Source: Myxococcales bacterium (lineage in GTDB: Bacteria; Myxococcota_A; UBA796; GCA-2862545). Taken from it: a stretch of 64,000 nt of DNA. A model generated the notes under the pieces. That model searched no databases. It was given only the letters and a program-made list of their open reading frames with translations, and was not told the DNA's origin. Shown here in pieces: positions 42,391 through 50,959 of this stretch. The stretch spans positions 83,495 through 147,494 of the forward strand of contig JAHQVJ010000057.1 of NCBI GenBank assembly GCA_019634415.1, read 5' to 3'. The position numbers and the translations under genes were made by a program. How positions within the stretch are numbered: the first letter of the stretch is position 1; every line of letters begins with the position of its first letter.

Positions 42391-42443
42391 TTGACCCCCC
42401 TTCGACGTTCGTGTCGCCTATGGTCCCACGAGGGGAGGGGGCT

Positions 42444-43220
42444 GTGCTGGTGTGGTGCGTGGGATGGGCCTTGGCGGCACCGTCGCTGCAGGAGGTGGCG
42501 GTGGAGGTCGCCTCGGAGATCGCCGTGCTCCCGGGCGAGGAGGCGCGGCCGATGGTGAGGGAGGTCCTGGTGCAGGAGGGGATCTCCGTGGGACAAGGCT
42601 CCGGACTCGCGCTGCGTGGCACCCTGCGCAGCGAGGACTGGATGTTCCGTCAGGGCTTGCTGCAGGTGGAGCTCGTGGTGGCCTGGGAGCTGGAGGAGGA
42701 CGGTGAGGTCGTCTACCAAGGCGAGACCCGGGGGCTCTGCACCCGAGCCGTTCGGCGGTCGGTGAAGGCGCGACGGCATCGCCGGACAGGCACGCTGGCC
42801 GCCACCTCCGTGTCGGGCACCATGCGCCTGGACGCGCTTCGATCCGCGGCTCGGACCGTGGCGGGTCGCAAGAGCTTTCGGGAGGCGCTGACGCCGGAGC
42901 CCGCGGACGGATCGGCCGTCGACGACGGCATTCGCACGGTGGTGGACTTCGCCGATCGGCCGGGCCTGGGGATCGCGCCCCCGGCGCTGCGTGATCCGGT
43001 GGTGCGGTCGGGAACGCGGCGGCGCACGGCGGGGATCGTCGTGACCACGGTGGGGCTGCTGACTACGATGGGGGCGGTCGGCAGCTACTTCGTGAGCGCC
43101 CACGTGCCGCGGAACGAGCTGCAGCTCATGCGGGTGATGGAGTTGTCGGGCTGGGGCATGATGGCCACCGGAGGGGTGCTGTGGTTCCATGGCGACAAGC
43201 GGTCGCGATCCTGGCGATGA
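42444..43220 (+). CDS. exported membrane-anchored protein of unknown function
   Basis: The protein has 258 residues. GTG 42444 is chosen for the GGGGAGGGG before it; ATG 42420 is an in-frame alternative. A signal peptide (VLVWCVGWALAAPS) is followed by a mixed alpha/beta part with VAVEVASEIAVLPGEEARP and GLALRGTLRSEDWMFRQGLLQ. It ends with two hydrophobic stretches (GIVVTTVGLLTTMGAVGSYF and MELSGWGMMATGGVLWF). The first part recalls periplasmic LpoB/CsgG-like lipoprotein folds but no motif decides it. It overlaps the next gene by 40 bases. Confidence 0.6.
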   Translation: MLVWCVGWALAAPSLQEVAVEVASEIAVLPGEEARPMVREVLVQEGISVGQGSGLALRGTLRSEDWMFRQGLLQVELVVAWELEEDGEVVYQGETRGLCTRAVRRSVKARRHRRTGTLAATSVSGTMRLDALRSAARTVAGRKSFREALTPEPADGSAVDDGIRTVVDFADRPGLGIAPPALRDPVVRSGTRRRTAGIVVTTVGLLTTMGAVGSYFVSAHVPRNELQLMRVMELSGWGMMATGGVLWFHGDKRSRSWR

Positions 43221-43549
43221 CGGTGGGGCTGGCGGCCTGCACGCTGTTCCTGGAGCCCCAGTGCCAGTCCAGCCAGTGCGAGCCCTTTGGCTGCGCGCCC
43301 AACGGCGAGTGTGCCACCACGTGCAACGAGCGCCAGCTGTGCGCCTACGGGGCGGACTGCTTGGACGGCATGTGTGTCGTGCAGTGCGTGGACAGCGCAT
43401 GCACGCCCTATCGCTGCCTGCGGGGAACGCCGGACTGCCTCGAGACCTGTGTGGGCCGGCAGGACTGCTCCAGTGGCTACTTCTGCTGCCCCGGGGAAGG
43501 CGGAGCGTTCGTCTGCGACACGCTGGAGGCGTGCTTCCTGGGCGGGTGA
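43181..43549 (+). CDS. Cys-rich lipoprotein
   Basis: The protein has 122 residues from GTG 43181 (GGAGGGG upstream, inside the previous gene). It has a lipobox (VAILAMTVGLAACTL) and a mature part with about 18 cysteines in short loops (CQSSQCEPFGCAPNGECATT, CAYGADCLDGMCVVQC, CSSGYFCCPGEGG). This is the disulfide-knot style of small extracellular proteins in this group of bacteria. The 40-base overlap with the upstream gene suggests the two are expressed together. No function is known. Confidence 0.65.
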   Translation: MVPWRQAVAILAMTVGLAACTLFLEPQCQSSQCEPFGCAPNGECATTCNERQLCAYGADCLDGMCVVQCVDSACTPYRCLRGTPDCLETCVGRQDCSSGYFCCPGEGGAFVCDTLEACFLGG

Positions 43550-43610
43550 GCGCCACAACGTACTGAAGACGGCGGATCTCGCTGGGCATCGTCTATGGTG
43601 AGTGGGGGCG

Positions 43611-44555
43611 ATGCGGATGGCGTGCGTGTGGTGGCTGCTCTGGTTCGCATCGCTGTCGGGTTGCTCCCGACCGCAGGCTCCCGAGGAGCCGGAGCCGGAA
43701 GACACGGAGCCGTCGGAGACCGACAGAGAGGAGTGCCACGAGGCGACCGCCTCCACCCCCAGCGATCTCGACGAGGACGGCGTGGTGGACGGCTGCGACC
43801 AAGACGTGGACGGGGATCGCGTGCCGAACGAGCACGATCCGGCGCCCTGGGATCCGGACTGGCCTGGCACTGCGCTACCCGACAGCGTGTACGCGCACTC
43901 CGCCACGGTGCTCTACCGCCTGGACGTGGTGAAGGAGGAGCTCGAGCAGATCGGCACCTTCGGAAACAGCGGGGATCTGGTCACCGACCTGGCCATCGAT
44001 CGCTTCGGTGTGCTGTACGCAATGTCCTTCGGCGATCTCTACATCTGCCACCCGCAGACGGCGGCCTGCGAGTGGCTGGCGTCGCTGCCCTCGAGCAGCA
44101 ACGGCTTGACCTTCGTGCCCCGCGGGATCCTGGAGTCCGATCGCGACTCGCTGGTGGCCATCGCCATCTCGGGCAGCTGGACCCTGATGACGCTGCAGGA
44201 CGGTCGCGTGACTACCCGACCCGTGGGGGGCTACGGCGGACCGGCCAGCAGCGGAGACGCCTACAGCATCGAGGGGGTGGGCACCTACGCGTCGGTGGAC
44301 GGGAACGGGCTGCGCGACCGGATCGTGGAGGTGGACCCTGCGTCGGGCGAGATCCTGCGCACGGTGGCCACGGTGCCCTACAACTCGCTGTACGGCATGG
44401 CGGGCTGGGAAGAGGTGATCTTCGGCTTCGACGAGTCGGGGGCGGTCATCACGGTGGATCCGGAGACGGGGGCGTACGCCGAGCTCGACACCTTCGACGT
44501 GGCCTGGTGGGGAGCGGGGGTGCGCACCACCATCATCGGCAACGTGCTGGAGTAG
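43611..44555 (+). CDS. lipoprotein with calcium loop and propeller-like domain
   Basis: The 314-residue lipoprotein (WWLLWFASLSGCSRP) has an acidic Pro/Glu-rich linker. It carries one DxDxDG-type segment pair (SDLDEDGVVDGCDQDVDGDR), then a beta-propeller-like region with repeated LDVVKEELEQIGTFGNSGD, TDLAIDRFGVLYAMSFGDLY, IVEVDPASGEILRTVATVPY and AVITVDPETGAYAELDTF. The repeated VDPxTG turn is typical of NHL/PQQ-like blades. A ligand-binding role is likely. The ATG at 43611 is preceded by GGGGGCG. Confidence 0.72.
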   Translation: MRMACVWWLLWFASLSGCSRPQAPEEPEPEDTEPSETDREECHEATASTPSDLDEDGVVDGCDQDVDGDRVPNEHDPAPWDPDWPGTALPDSVYAHSATVLYRLDVVKEELEQIGTFGNSGDLVTDLAIDRFGVLYAMSFGDLYICHPQTAACEWLASLPSSSNGLTFVPRGILESDRDSLVAIAISGSWTLMTLQDGRVTTRPVGGYGGPASSGDAYSIEGVGTYASVDGNGLRDRIVEVDPASGEILRTVATVPYNSLYGMAGWEEVIFGFDESGAVITVDPETGAYAELDTFDVAWWGAGVRTTIIGNVLE

Positions 44556-44657
44556 CGAGGCGCAGCTGTACGGTGCCAGGCGAGGTCGGACCATTCCCTT
44601 CTTCCCTCGCAACCCTCCACTCGTCGATCCGCCACGACCGTCGCCCCCAAACGAGAG

Positions 44658-45695
44658 TCATGGATCGACGTAGCTTCCCTCGAGGTGGAAGCGGACCGTC
44701 CAACCGTCGGTGGTCTGCGAGAAGTCCAGGGTCCAGGTGTGATTTTTGGGATCGAAGCTTCCTGCCGCGTTCGCCCCCATCTTGGCCCGGGCGTGCGCTG
44801 GTTGGCCAGCCACCTCGCCAAACCCCAGCACCTCGACGTTCGCGGACGCCAACAGCCCGAACCCACCGTCGGGCTGGAGCTGCATCCGAGCTGGCGACTC
44901 CAGCCACCACTTCCAGCCCTTCACCGAAACGCCCGCGATCGCGCCATCGGAGGCCTCGATCGCAATGTGGGCCAGTGTGTTCGAGCTGCCCTCGGCCGCC
45001 AGGGATCCTTGCACCTTGAACGTCGTGGTGCCGGTGGGACCACTGAGACGCACCGTCGAGGCGGAAGCGTTGATGCTCATGAGACGGGGCTGCTTCGAAG
45101 AGGCCGCGAACACCGGAGGAATGCAGACGTTGACGCCACACTCGAAGCTCCCGCTGGGGCTGCAGTCCACTGCGGTCGAGTCCACCAGACCGCACGCGAG
45201 CGCTTGCGAGAACCAGGGCTGGGGGAGCAAGACCTGGGTCTCGTCGTACACGCAGCAGTCATCGAAGCTACAGTCGTCCGGCCACACGCAGGGGCAGGTG
45301 TTCGCAACGAGAACGCTCTGCACCGGGACGGTGGTGACGATGCAGACACCGAGTTGCGTCGAGGTCTCGCACCCGTCGACGATCTCGTTCGGTGTGCCGG
45401 CAGGAAAGCCTCCCGGCTGGCTCGGGTCGTACCCGAAGCAGTCCCAAAGGTCGGTGACGCGGAACGACGCGCTTCCGATGCACTCGCCCTGCTCGGGGCA
45501 GTCTGCGGTGACCGGCAGGATTCCTGCGCCGTCGTCGTCGGTCGTGTCCGTGAACCCACCGGTGTCGAGGGTCACATCCTTGCTCTTGTCGTCGCTGCCC
45601 GTGCCACAAGCGGCCAAGCTGGCGGCCAGCCAGAGGGTGAGTGCTATGGCTCCCACGGATGCGCTTCGGCTGGGGGGATTGGTCGATCGATGCAT
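44658..45695 (-). CDS. Cys-rich lipoprotein of unknown function
   Basis: The 345-residue lipoprotein has a long signal (VGAIALTLWLAASLAACGTG), supported by GGAGGAG before ATG 45695. An Asp/Thr linker leads to a Cys-rich region with many pairs (DCPEQGECIGSASF, CPCVWPDDCSFDDCCVYDE, CSPSGSFECGVNVCIPP). A beta-rich C-terminal domain follows (VRLSGPTGTTTFKVQGSL, WTLDFSQTTDGWTVRFHLEG), about 150 residues without a family I recognise. The Cys pattern suggests several disulfides in an extracytoplasmic setting. Confidence 0.68.
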   Translation of the reverse strand: MHRSTNPPSRSASVGAIALTLWLAASLAACGTGSDDKSKDVTLDTGGFTDTTDDDGAGILPVTADCPEQGECIGSASFRVTDLWDCFGYDPSQPGGFPAGTPNEIVDGCETSTQLGVCIVTTVPVQSVLVANTCPCVWPDDCSFDDCCVYDETQVLLPQPWFSQALACGLVDSTAVDCSPSGSFECGVNVCIPPVFAASSKQPRLMSINASASTVRLSGPTGTTTFKVQGSLAAEGSSNTLAHIAIEASDGAIAGVSVKGWKWWLESPARMQLQPDGGFGLLASANVEVLGFGEVAGQPAHARAKMGANAAGSFDPKNHTWTLDFSQTTDGWTVRFHLEGSYVDP

Positions 45696-46072
45696 GTCGT
45701 CTCCTCCACCCCAAGATGAACCCGGTGCGCCCGTGCGACTGTCGCAACTTCGTCGCAGCCGCATCACGTCGACCTCGGGTTTGGAGCACGCGGTTGGAGC
45801 TTCGAAGATCAGCGCGAAACCCGCGAGGTATTCACACAGCCGAGCCCAACGAGGTGAAATCGAAGCCAGAAACTGAGACAAATGGGTCCAGAAGGGCCAT
45901 CACACCATCCGTAAGTCCGTATTTACATGGTTAAATCAGGCGAATTGAGCATGGCATCCGCTTGGCGGCCTGTTGCGATTCAACCTGGCGTGCCAGCGCA
46001 TTTCGTCCTGTGTCTCGAATGTCTCGCGACACGTCGACCACGAGGACAACGCGATGTCTGTCGTTCTGAGTC
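45696..46072. other. non-coding, AT-richer stretch upstream of the 62-base repeats
   Basis: This is the longest gap in the window (546 bases to the next start, including the repeats that follow). It is less GC-rich than its surroundings (for example around GTATTTACATGGTTAAAT near 45920) and holds no frame with good coding signs. Small ORFs run through it but lack ribosome sites. It could hold a promoter for the ThuA-like gene, a small RNA or decayed sequence. Confidence 0.4.
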
Positions 46073-46196
46073 TGATCAGCCGCGAACGCAGTTCGCGGCC
46101 AATCAGTACAGAGGCAGCGAAGCTGGCACGAGTCTGATCAGCCGCGAACGCAGTTCGCGGCCAATCAGTACAGAGGCAGCGAAGCTGGCACGAGTC
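46073..46196. repeat. two tandem 62-base hairpin repeat units
   Basis: Two identical units of 62 bases (46073-46134 and 46135-46196), each starting TGATCAGCCGCGAAC-GCA-GTTCGCGGC and including CAGC-GAA-GCTG. They differ from the copy at 22317 at two positions (A/G after TGATC, and GAGGC instead of GTGGC). A third TGATC follows at 46197 and then breaks off. Each unit can fold into two hairpins. Because the period is exactly 62 at both sites, the element seems to be copied as a unit. Confidence 0.85.
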
Positions 46197-46241
46197 TGAT
46201 CGTTCGTTACAGCCCCAGAGCGGGGGTCTGTGGAGGGTGAC

Positions 46242-47048
46242 ATGTGGTGGATGTGGATGGCCTGTAGTGGACCGACGACTCAGACCACCGACCCACCCCC
46301 GGTGCCAACGGGAAGCACGGCGTCTACGTCATCGACGGCCGACACCGCCACGACGCCTCCGGTCAAGACCACCAAGCCCCCTCCGCTGCCCCCACGGGTG
46401 CTGCTCTTCACCAAGACCGAGGGCTTTCGCCACGACTCCATCGACGTCGCCGTGCCTGCGATCACCGAGGAAGGGACGGATCGCGGTTGGACCGTGACCC
46501 ATACCGACGATGCCGCCGCCTTCACCGTGAAGGGACTGCAGGCCTTCGACGTCGTGGTGTTCCTGCTCACCACCGGCGACGTGCTCGACGTGGACCAGCA
46601 GGCTGCGATGGAGGCCTTCGTCAACGACGGGGGCGGTTTCGCCGGGGTGCACTCCGCCACCGACACCGAGTACGGCTGGCCCTGGTACGGAGAGCTGGTC
46701 GGCGCCTACTTCGATGGCCATCCCGCCGTGCAGGAGGCAGAGCTCACCGTCGACGATGCCACCCATCCCGCCACGGCCCACCTCAAGCCGCGCTTCTCGC
46801 GGACGGACGAGTGGTACGCCTTCCGCGAGAACCCGCGCGACACCGTGGACGTGCTGCTGTCGCTGGACGAGTCGACCTACGATCCCGGCAGCAACGACAT
46901 GGACGGCGACCATCCCATCGCCTGGTCCCAGACGATCCACGGTGGCCGCTCGTTCTACAGTGCTGGGGGTCACACCTTGGACAGCTTCGCCGAGCCGGAC
47001 TTCCTGCAGCACCTGGCGGAAGGCATCGAGTGGGCGGCCGGTCGCTGA
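46242..47048 (+). CDS. ThuA-like (trehalose utilisation) domain lipoprotein
   Basis: The 268-residue protein starts at ATG 46242 with GGAGGG upstream. It has a short lipobox-like start (MWWMWMACSG) and a Thr/Pro linker. The rest is a ThuA domain, a type I glutamine amidotransferase-like fold: RVLLFTKTEGFRHDSIDVAV, AFDVVVFLLTTGDVLDVDQQ, FVNDGGGFAGVHSATDTEYG, and HPIAWSQTIHGGRSFYSAGG. ThuA proteins bind or convert sugar derivatives; here it is exported. The nucleophilic Cys of real amidotransferases is replaced by His-Ser in GVHSAT. It converges on the second bestrophin gene, with TGA and TCA three bases apart. Confidence 0.85.
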   Translation: MWWMWMACSGPTTQTTDPPPVPTGSTASTSSTADTATTPPVKTTKPPPLPPRVLLFTKTEGFRHDSIDVAVPAITEEGTDRGWTVTHTDDAAAFTVKGLQAFDVVVFLLTTGDVLDVDQQAAMEAFVNDGGGFAGVHSATDTEYGWPWYGELVGAYFDGHPAVQEAELTVDDATHPATAHLKPRFSRTDEWYAFRENPRDTVDVLLSLDESTYDPGSNDMDGDHPIAWSQTIHGGRSFYSAGGHTLDSFAEPDFLQHLAEGIEWAAGR

Positions 47049-47051
47049 CGG

Positions 47052-48071
47052 TCAGTTGAGCAGGCCCAGGTACCCGGGCTTCAGGGGCTCGGGGATCTCG
47101 GGCTCGTCGAGCAGCTCCTTCAGATCGATCTCGATGGTGCGCGACAGGGCCGTGATGGGAATGTCGTTCCACAGCCCCTCGAAGGGGTTCTCGCTGTAGT
47201 CGCCGATGAGCTCGGCGGTGAAGTACACCCAGGCCAGCAGGGCCGCACTCGGGATCACCATCCAGACCATCCACGGACCCATCTCCCCGAACACGTCGAG
47301 CATGCCGAAGGGGAGGAGCGCTGCGAACAGGTACACGGTGTACAGGGTGTACGAGGCGTACTGACGGGGGAACGGGAAGTTCTTGATGCGCTCGCACTTC
47401 CCTTGGTGATCGAACATCACGATGAGCAGCTTCTGCAGCTCCATGTGCCGCCAGTTGTCGATGAGGCCCTGGCGCTTGAGCTCCTTGAGACGGGTGGCCT
47501 GCTTCGACAGCAGGTGGGTGGCTCGATTGGAGCGGGCCACCAGCTGCTCCACCTCGTCGGGCTCCACGAACAGGGCCAGATCCTCGGCCATGGGCGTCTT
47601 GCACTCGTGACACAGCGAGCGGATGTAGGCGTCGTCCTTGCGCCCCGTGTGCTCCCAGGTCTGCTGGCGCCGCAGGTGGTGTCGCAGGGCTGCGAGCCAG
47701 GCGAGGTGGCGCAGGATCAGCTCGCGATGGTGGCCGAGGACCTCGGCGTGTGCGACCTCGGCCGTGGCGAACTCGTCGGTGACGAAGCCCTGGACGGTGA
47801 TGGCCCAGCTGCGGCTGGTGTTGACGATGGCCCCCCAGATCTTGCGGGCCTCCCACAGCCGTCCGTAGGACGCGTTGTTCTTGAAGCCCACGAAGAAGGC
47901 GACGGCGGTGCCGAGCACGGCGGCCACGGTCCACGGCACCCGCATGGCGGCGGGAAAGTCGAGCAGCACGTAGGCTGCCACCACGGATGCGGCCCACAGG
48001 GCCGGGCCCACGAAGAAGCGTGCCGACCAGCGGACGGTCTGAGAGAAGGGATAGTGACGTCGAGTCTGCAT
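47052..48071 (-). CDS. bestrophin-family channel protein (second of two)
   Basis: The 339-residue protein starts at ATG 48071 (GGGGGC upstream) and is collinear with the bestrophin at 11441-12469. It has VAAVLGTAVAFFVGFKNNAS followed by YGRLWEARKIWGAIVNTSR, central QATRLKELKRQGLIDNWRHM, KCERIKNFPFPRQYASYTL, PFGMLDVFGEMGPWMVWMV and LIGDYSENPFEGLWNDIPIT. Both share KCERIKNxPxPRQY and PFGMLDVFG, so they are paralogues diverged well beyond recent duplication. It would form an inner-membrane ion channel. Confidence 0.9.
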   Translation of the reverse strand: MQTRRHYPFSQTVRWSARFFVGPALWAASVVAAYVLLDFPAAMRVPWTVAAVLGTAVAFFVGFKNNASYGRLWEARKIWGAIVNTSRSWAITVQGFVTDEFATAEVAHAEVLGHHRELILRHLAWLAALRHHLRRQQTWEHTGRKDDAYIRSLCHECKTPMAEDLALFVEPDEVEQLVARSNRATHLLSKQATRLKELKRQGLIDNWRHMELQKLLIVMFDHQGKCERIKNFPFPRQYASYTLYTVYLFAALLPFGMLDVFGEMGPWMVWMVIPSAALLAWVYFTAELIGDYSENPFEGLWNDIPITALSRTIEIDLKELLDEPEIPEPLKPGYLGLLN

Positions 48072-48216
48072 CGGTGCCCCCTTGCAGAGGCGGGAGATAA
48101 CGTCGTCTGGATCGAGCTGGTCGGCTGCTGTGCGTGTGGGCCGTCAGCCTGGATGAAACCTTCGTTTGACGGGGCATCTATCCTGGCGCGATAGCCAGGC
48201 TGATGGAGGAGGCTGC

Positions 48217-49224
48217 ATGCTCGTCGCGTCGACTGTGATGCTGTGGATGGGGGGCTGTGGTTCCACCGTGGACGACGCGCTTCCACCCGCAACGGTGCTG
48301 GAGCTGACGGTGCGCTACGCAGGAGACACCGACGTCTTGGGCTTCATCCTGCGGCATGGGCCCACGGACTGTAGGGCAGCCGACCGGCCGTCGAGTGTCC
48401 ACGAGGTGGCGCTGGACCTCGTGAACGATCTGGTGATTGGCGCTGGTCTGGTCAGCAACGAGCAGCTCGATCCCCGCACCCGGACGCTGATCTCCACGTT
48501 CGATCTCGAGGTGGCGCCTGGATGTCACTGGGTACAGGTCGTCCCGCTCGCGGCCGGTGGATTGTCGGAGTCGTGCGAGGGGACCGAAGTCGTCAGCCCA
48601 TTCGCCGAGCTTCACAGCCGAGTCGAGGCTGAGGTGACCCTGGCGTGTACAGCTGTGGTTGGCTCGCCCGGAGCCTTGGTCGAGATTCCACCACAGATCC
48701 GAAACATCGACCTGCCCGAAGCACCGGTCGGTCAGTGTGAGCCCGTCTCTGTCTGTGTGGGGGCGGAGGACCTCGACGACGATGACCTGCTCTCGGAGTG
48801 GTCTTGGGTCGATCCGGAGGGCACGCTGGAGCTGGCGGAGTCGACGATGGAGGTCGTCGGCTTCTCCAATGGCCACCGCGAGTGGCTTGCTTGTTCTCGC
48901 GTGGCTGGCCGCATCGTCGGCTCCCATCTGGCGCGGGTGGTCGTCTGGGACCTGGAGGGGGGGGACCGTGGCCTGTCTCGGGACGAGGCGTGGGTTCGGC
49001 TGCGGGTCGACTGGGTCGCCGAGCCCTTGTGCATCGATGCCGATGGGGCGCTCGTGGACGACCCCAGCCAAGCGCGGGAGCTCTCCGATGGCTGCGCGCC
49101 CACTCCCGCCGAGGACTGGTGGTGCTCGGGCGCCTTCGACGTGGATCCGAAGCTGGCCGCGGCGCTGTGCGATGGCACCGAGCTCGTCGAGGCGGCACTC
49201 TATCCGGCCTGTCCTGCTGCCTGA
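48217..49224 (+). CDS. lipoprotein of unknown function
   Basis: The 335-residue protein starts at ATG 48217 with GGAGGAGG upstream. It carries a lipobox (MLVASTVMLWMGGCGST). The first half has an FnIII-like rhythm (LELTVRYAGDTDVLGFILRH, TFDLEVAPGCHWVQVVPLAA). The middle has CEPVSVCVGAEDLDDDDLLS and EWSWVDPEGTLELAESTMEV, recalling PKD/cadherin-like repeats with acidic calcium positions. Cys are paired. No enzyme motif is visible. Confidence 0.65.
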   Translation: MLVASTVMLWMGGCGSTVDDALPPATVLELTVRYAGDTDVLGFILRHGPTDCRAADRPSSVHEVALDLVNDLVIGAGLVSNEQLDPRTRTLISTFDLEVAPGCHWVQVVPLAAGGLSESCEGTEVVSPFAELHSRVEAEVTLACTAVVGSPGALVEIPPQIRNIDLPEAPVGQCEPVSVCVGAEDLDDDDLLSEWSWVDPEGTLELAESTMEVVGFSNGHREWLACSRVAGRIVGSHLARVVVWDLEGGDRGLSRDEAWVRLRVDWVAEPLCIDADGALVDDPSQARELSDGCAPTPAEDWWCSGAFDVDPKLAAALCDGTELVEAALYPACPAA

Positions 49225-49264
49225 CGAAAGGTATGGAGACCGGACAGACGGTGGAGATCGGCAG

Positions 49265-49918
49265 ATGTGGTTGGCTTTGGCGTGGATGGGCTGTGCGGAC
49301 GTCACCGGCATCGACCGGGACCGCTCCTCGGGAAGGGTGGTGGTGCTGAAGGACTGGTTCACCTCGGCGCTGCTGGTGAAGGGGGAGGAGTCGGTGGTGC
49401 TCTTCGACGCTGGCTTTCGCAAGGGCACCATGACGCGGCGCCTGGCGGACCACGATCTGACGCCGGCCGACATCACCCACGTCTTCGTGACCCACGGTCA
49501 CCGGGACCATCTCGCCCTGTTGCCCGAGCTCGATGCTTCCGTGCATGCCTTCGCCGAGGAGGCGCCCCTCATCGAGGAGGAGCTTCAGGAGGAGCTGACC
49601 ATCGACGTGCCCCTCGAGGACGGGCAGGTGGTGCAGGCGGGAGACGTGGAGGTGGAGGTGTTCGCGGTGCCTGGCCACACCGCGGGCAGTGCCGTGTTCC
49701 TGGTGGACGGGGTGCTGGTGCTGGGAGACGCGGCACTGCAGAACCGAGACGAAGCCCTGATCCCTGTGCCCGAGGACCGCTCGGAGGATCCGGAGCAGCT
49801 CGTGAGCTCCATGCGGGCGCTGGCCCAGCGCCTTCAGCCCAGGGCGTCGGAGATCGACTGGCTGGCCCCGTCGCATAGCGCCTGGATGGCCGGCTTCGAG
49901 CCGCTCGCATCCTTCTGA
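49265..49918 (+). CDS. MBL-fold metallohydrolase lipoprotein
   Basis: The 217-residue protein starts at ATG 49265 (GGAG upstream), with a short lipobox-like start (WLALAWMGCADV). It is a metallo-beta-lactamase-fold hydrolase with THGHRDHLALLPELDA as the HxHxDH zinc motif, VFAVPGHTAGSAVFLVDG as the second His/loop, LVLGDAA for the bridging Asp, and a late SHSAWM His. Glyoxalase II-like hydrolases, lactonases and lactamases share this fold. The substrate is unknown; the export signal argues against glyoxalase II. It lies 40 bases after the preceding lipoprotein gene. Confidence 0.85.
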   Translation: MWLALAWMGCADVTGIDRDRSSGRVVVLKDWFTSALLVKGEESVVLFDAGFRKGTMTRRLADHDLTPADITHVFVTHGHRDHLALLPELDASVHAFAEEAPLIEEELQEELTIDVPLEDGQVVQAGDVEVEVFAVPGHTAGSAVFLVDGVLVLGDAALQNRDEALIPVPEDRSEDPEQLVSSMRALAQRLQPRASEIDWLAPSHSAWMAGFEPLASF

Positions 49919-49953
49919 TCCGAACCCGGCGACGACAGCGATATACTCGGACC

Positions 49954-50667
49954 ATGCGTGCGTTGGTGCCATGGGTGTGGATCGGGATGGTGGGCTGTCC
50001 CTACATCCCTGGTCCACCCGATCTGTCCAACGTGCCCGGCCTCGACACCTCCTCGGGCCCGAGGCTGCAGGCCACCCTGAGGGCAGCCATCGACGGCGCA
50101 GACCTCGACGTCGCCATCTTCGATCCTGCGGAGGTCTTGGCGGGCGGTGAGGTGTTCTTGAGCGGCAACGGGCTCGAGACCAGCTTCTCCTTGCCTCCGT
50201 CGCCCGAGCCCGTCGACGGCACGGTGGAGACGGTGGATCTGCTGTTCCCCGATCCTGCGTGTGAGGGAGCGAACCTGGCCATGGAGGTCTGGGCGACCAG
50301 CGAGGCAGCGACCACGCCGGTGACCATGGCCACCCTGCGCATCGAGGGCTACCGCGAAGACAACGGCACCGCTCTGGACGCCGTGTCCGTACCCGCCGTG
50401 ATCTGTGGTGCCACTCGGCGCCCGGGCGAGGTCGATGTCTACGACGTGACCATTGCGGGCGACTCTCCCGGGGTTGCCGTGCTCGACTGGGTGGGGGAGG
50501 CCAAGGAGCCTCTGACCCTCGAGGTGGGCTGCACGGACCCGGAGTCCGAGCGGCTGGTCGCCGAGGTGGCGCGCCCGCTGCAGGTGCAGCTCCCACCGGA
50601 CTGCGCTCGCTACGAGTTCCACGTCGCAGGGCCGGATCGCGGCGACTACTGGCTGTTGGTGCGCTGA
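49954..50667 (+). CDS. lipoprotein of unknown function
   Basis: The 237-residue protein has a lipobox-like start (WVWIGMVGCPYIPG). A beta-rich body follows with DVAIFDPAEVLAGGEVFLSG, FSLPPSPEPVDGTVETVDLL, LAMEVWATSEAATTP, EVDVYDVTIAGDSPGVAVLD and a late PDCARYEFHVAG. These look like two Ig-like sandwiches of the kind common in this organism's lipoproteins. The gene lies 35 bases after the MBL gene on the same strand, so they may be one transcript. Its stop sits in a hairpin (50663-50688). Confidence 0.62.
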   Translation: MRALVPWVWIGMVGCPYIPGPPDLSNVPGLDTSSGPRLQATLRAAIDGADLDVAIFDPAEVLAGGEVFLSGNGLETSFSLPPSPEPVDGTVETVDLLFPDPACEGANLAMEVWATSEAATTPVTMATLRIEGYREDNGTALDAVSVPAVICGATRRPGEVDVYDVTIAGDSPGVAVLDWVGEAKEPLTLEVGCTDPESERLVAEVARPLQVQLPPDCARYEFHVAGPDRGDYWLLVR

Positions 50668-50688
50668 CCGGCCTCCACGTCGGTCAGC
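50663..50688. terminator. hairpin whose arms contain both convergent stop codons
   Basis: GCTGACCG (50663-50670) pairs perfectly with CGGTCAGC (50681-50688) around ten bases. The forward stop TGA (50665-50667) lies in the left arm and the reverse stop TCA (50684-50686) in the right arm. There is no T-run. Confidence 0.6.
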
Positions 50689-50959
50689 CGTAGTTGGCCT
50701 TGCAGGTAGGGCAGTGGTTGCGGCTGTCGTGGTTGCGCAGCCGGATCCCGTCCACGTGGGTGACGGCGAAGTCGCGGATGAAGGCGTAGCGCTCCTGTCC
50801 GTTGTTGACGTTGATCTGGCGGTCCTTCATGCGCTGGCGGATCTGACCGTCGTACTCGTCGTGCCCCCAGCAGTTGGGGCACAGCCCGTCGGGGACCTCG
50901 TCCTGGGTCTGCTCAGCGGAGCGGCCGAAGAACGCGGTGAGGATGTCGATCAGGTTCAT
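50684..50959 (-). CDS. small protein with paired CxxC motifs, coupled to the giant regulator
   Basis: The 91-residue protein (MNLIDILTAFFGRSAEQ) has two zinc-ribbon-like pairs (CPNCWG and CPTCKANYG) separated by about 55 residues. It has an acidic/basic mid-part (YDGQIRQRMKDRQINVNNGQ, FIRDFAVTHVDGIRL). Four well-placed Cys suggest a zinc-binding protein, perhaps a DNA- or protein-binding adaptor. Its ATG (50957-50959) overlaps the TGA of the upstream regulator gene by four bases, so translation is coupled. No family is recognised. Confidence 0.7.
   Translation of the reverse strand: MNLIDILTAFFGRSAEQTQDEVPDGLCPNCWGHDEYDGQIRQRMKDRQINVNNGQERYAFIRDFAVTHVDGIRLRNHDSRNHCPTCKANYG

Noticed and set aside
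46073..46196. CRISPR array
   Set aside because: Only two units stand in tandem with no unique spacers between them, and no cas genes are present. The unit is a hairpin element.
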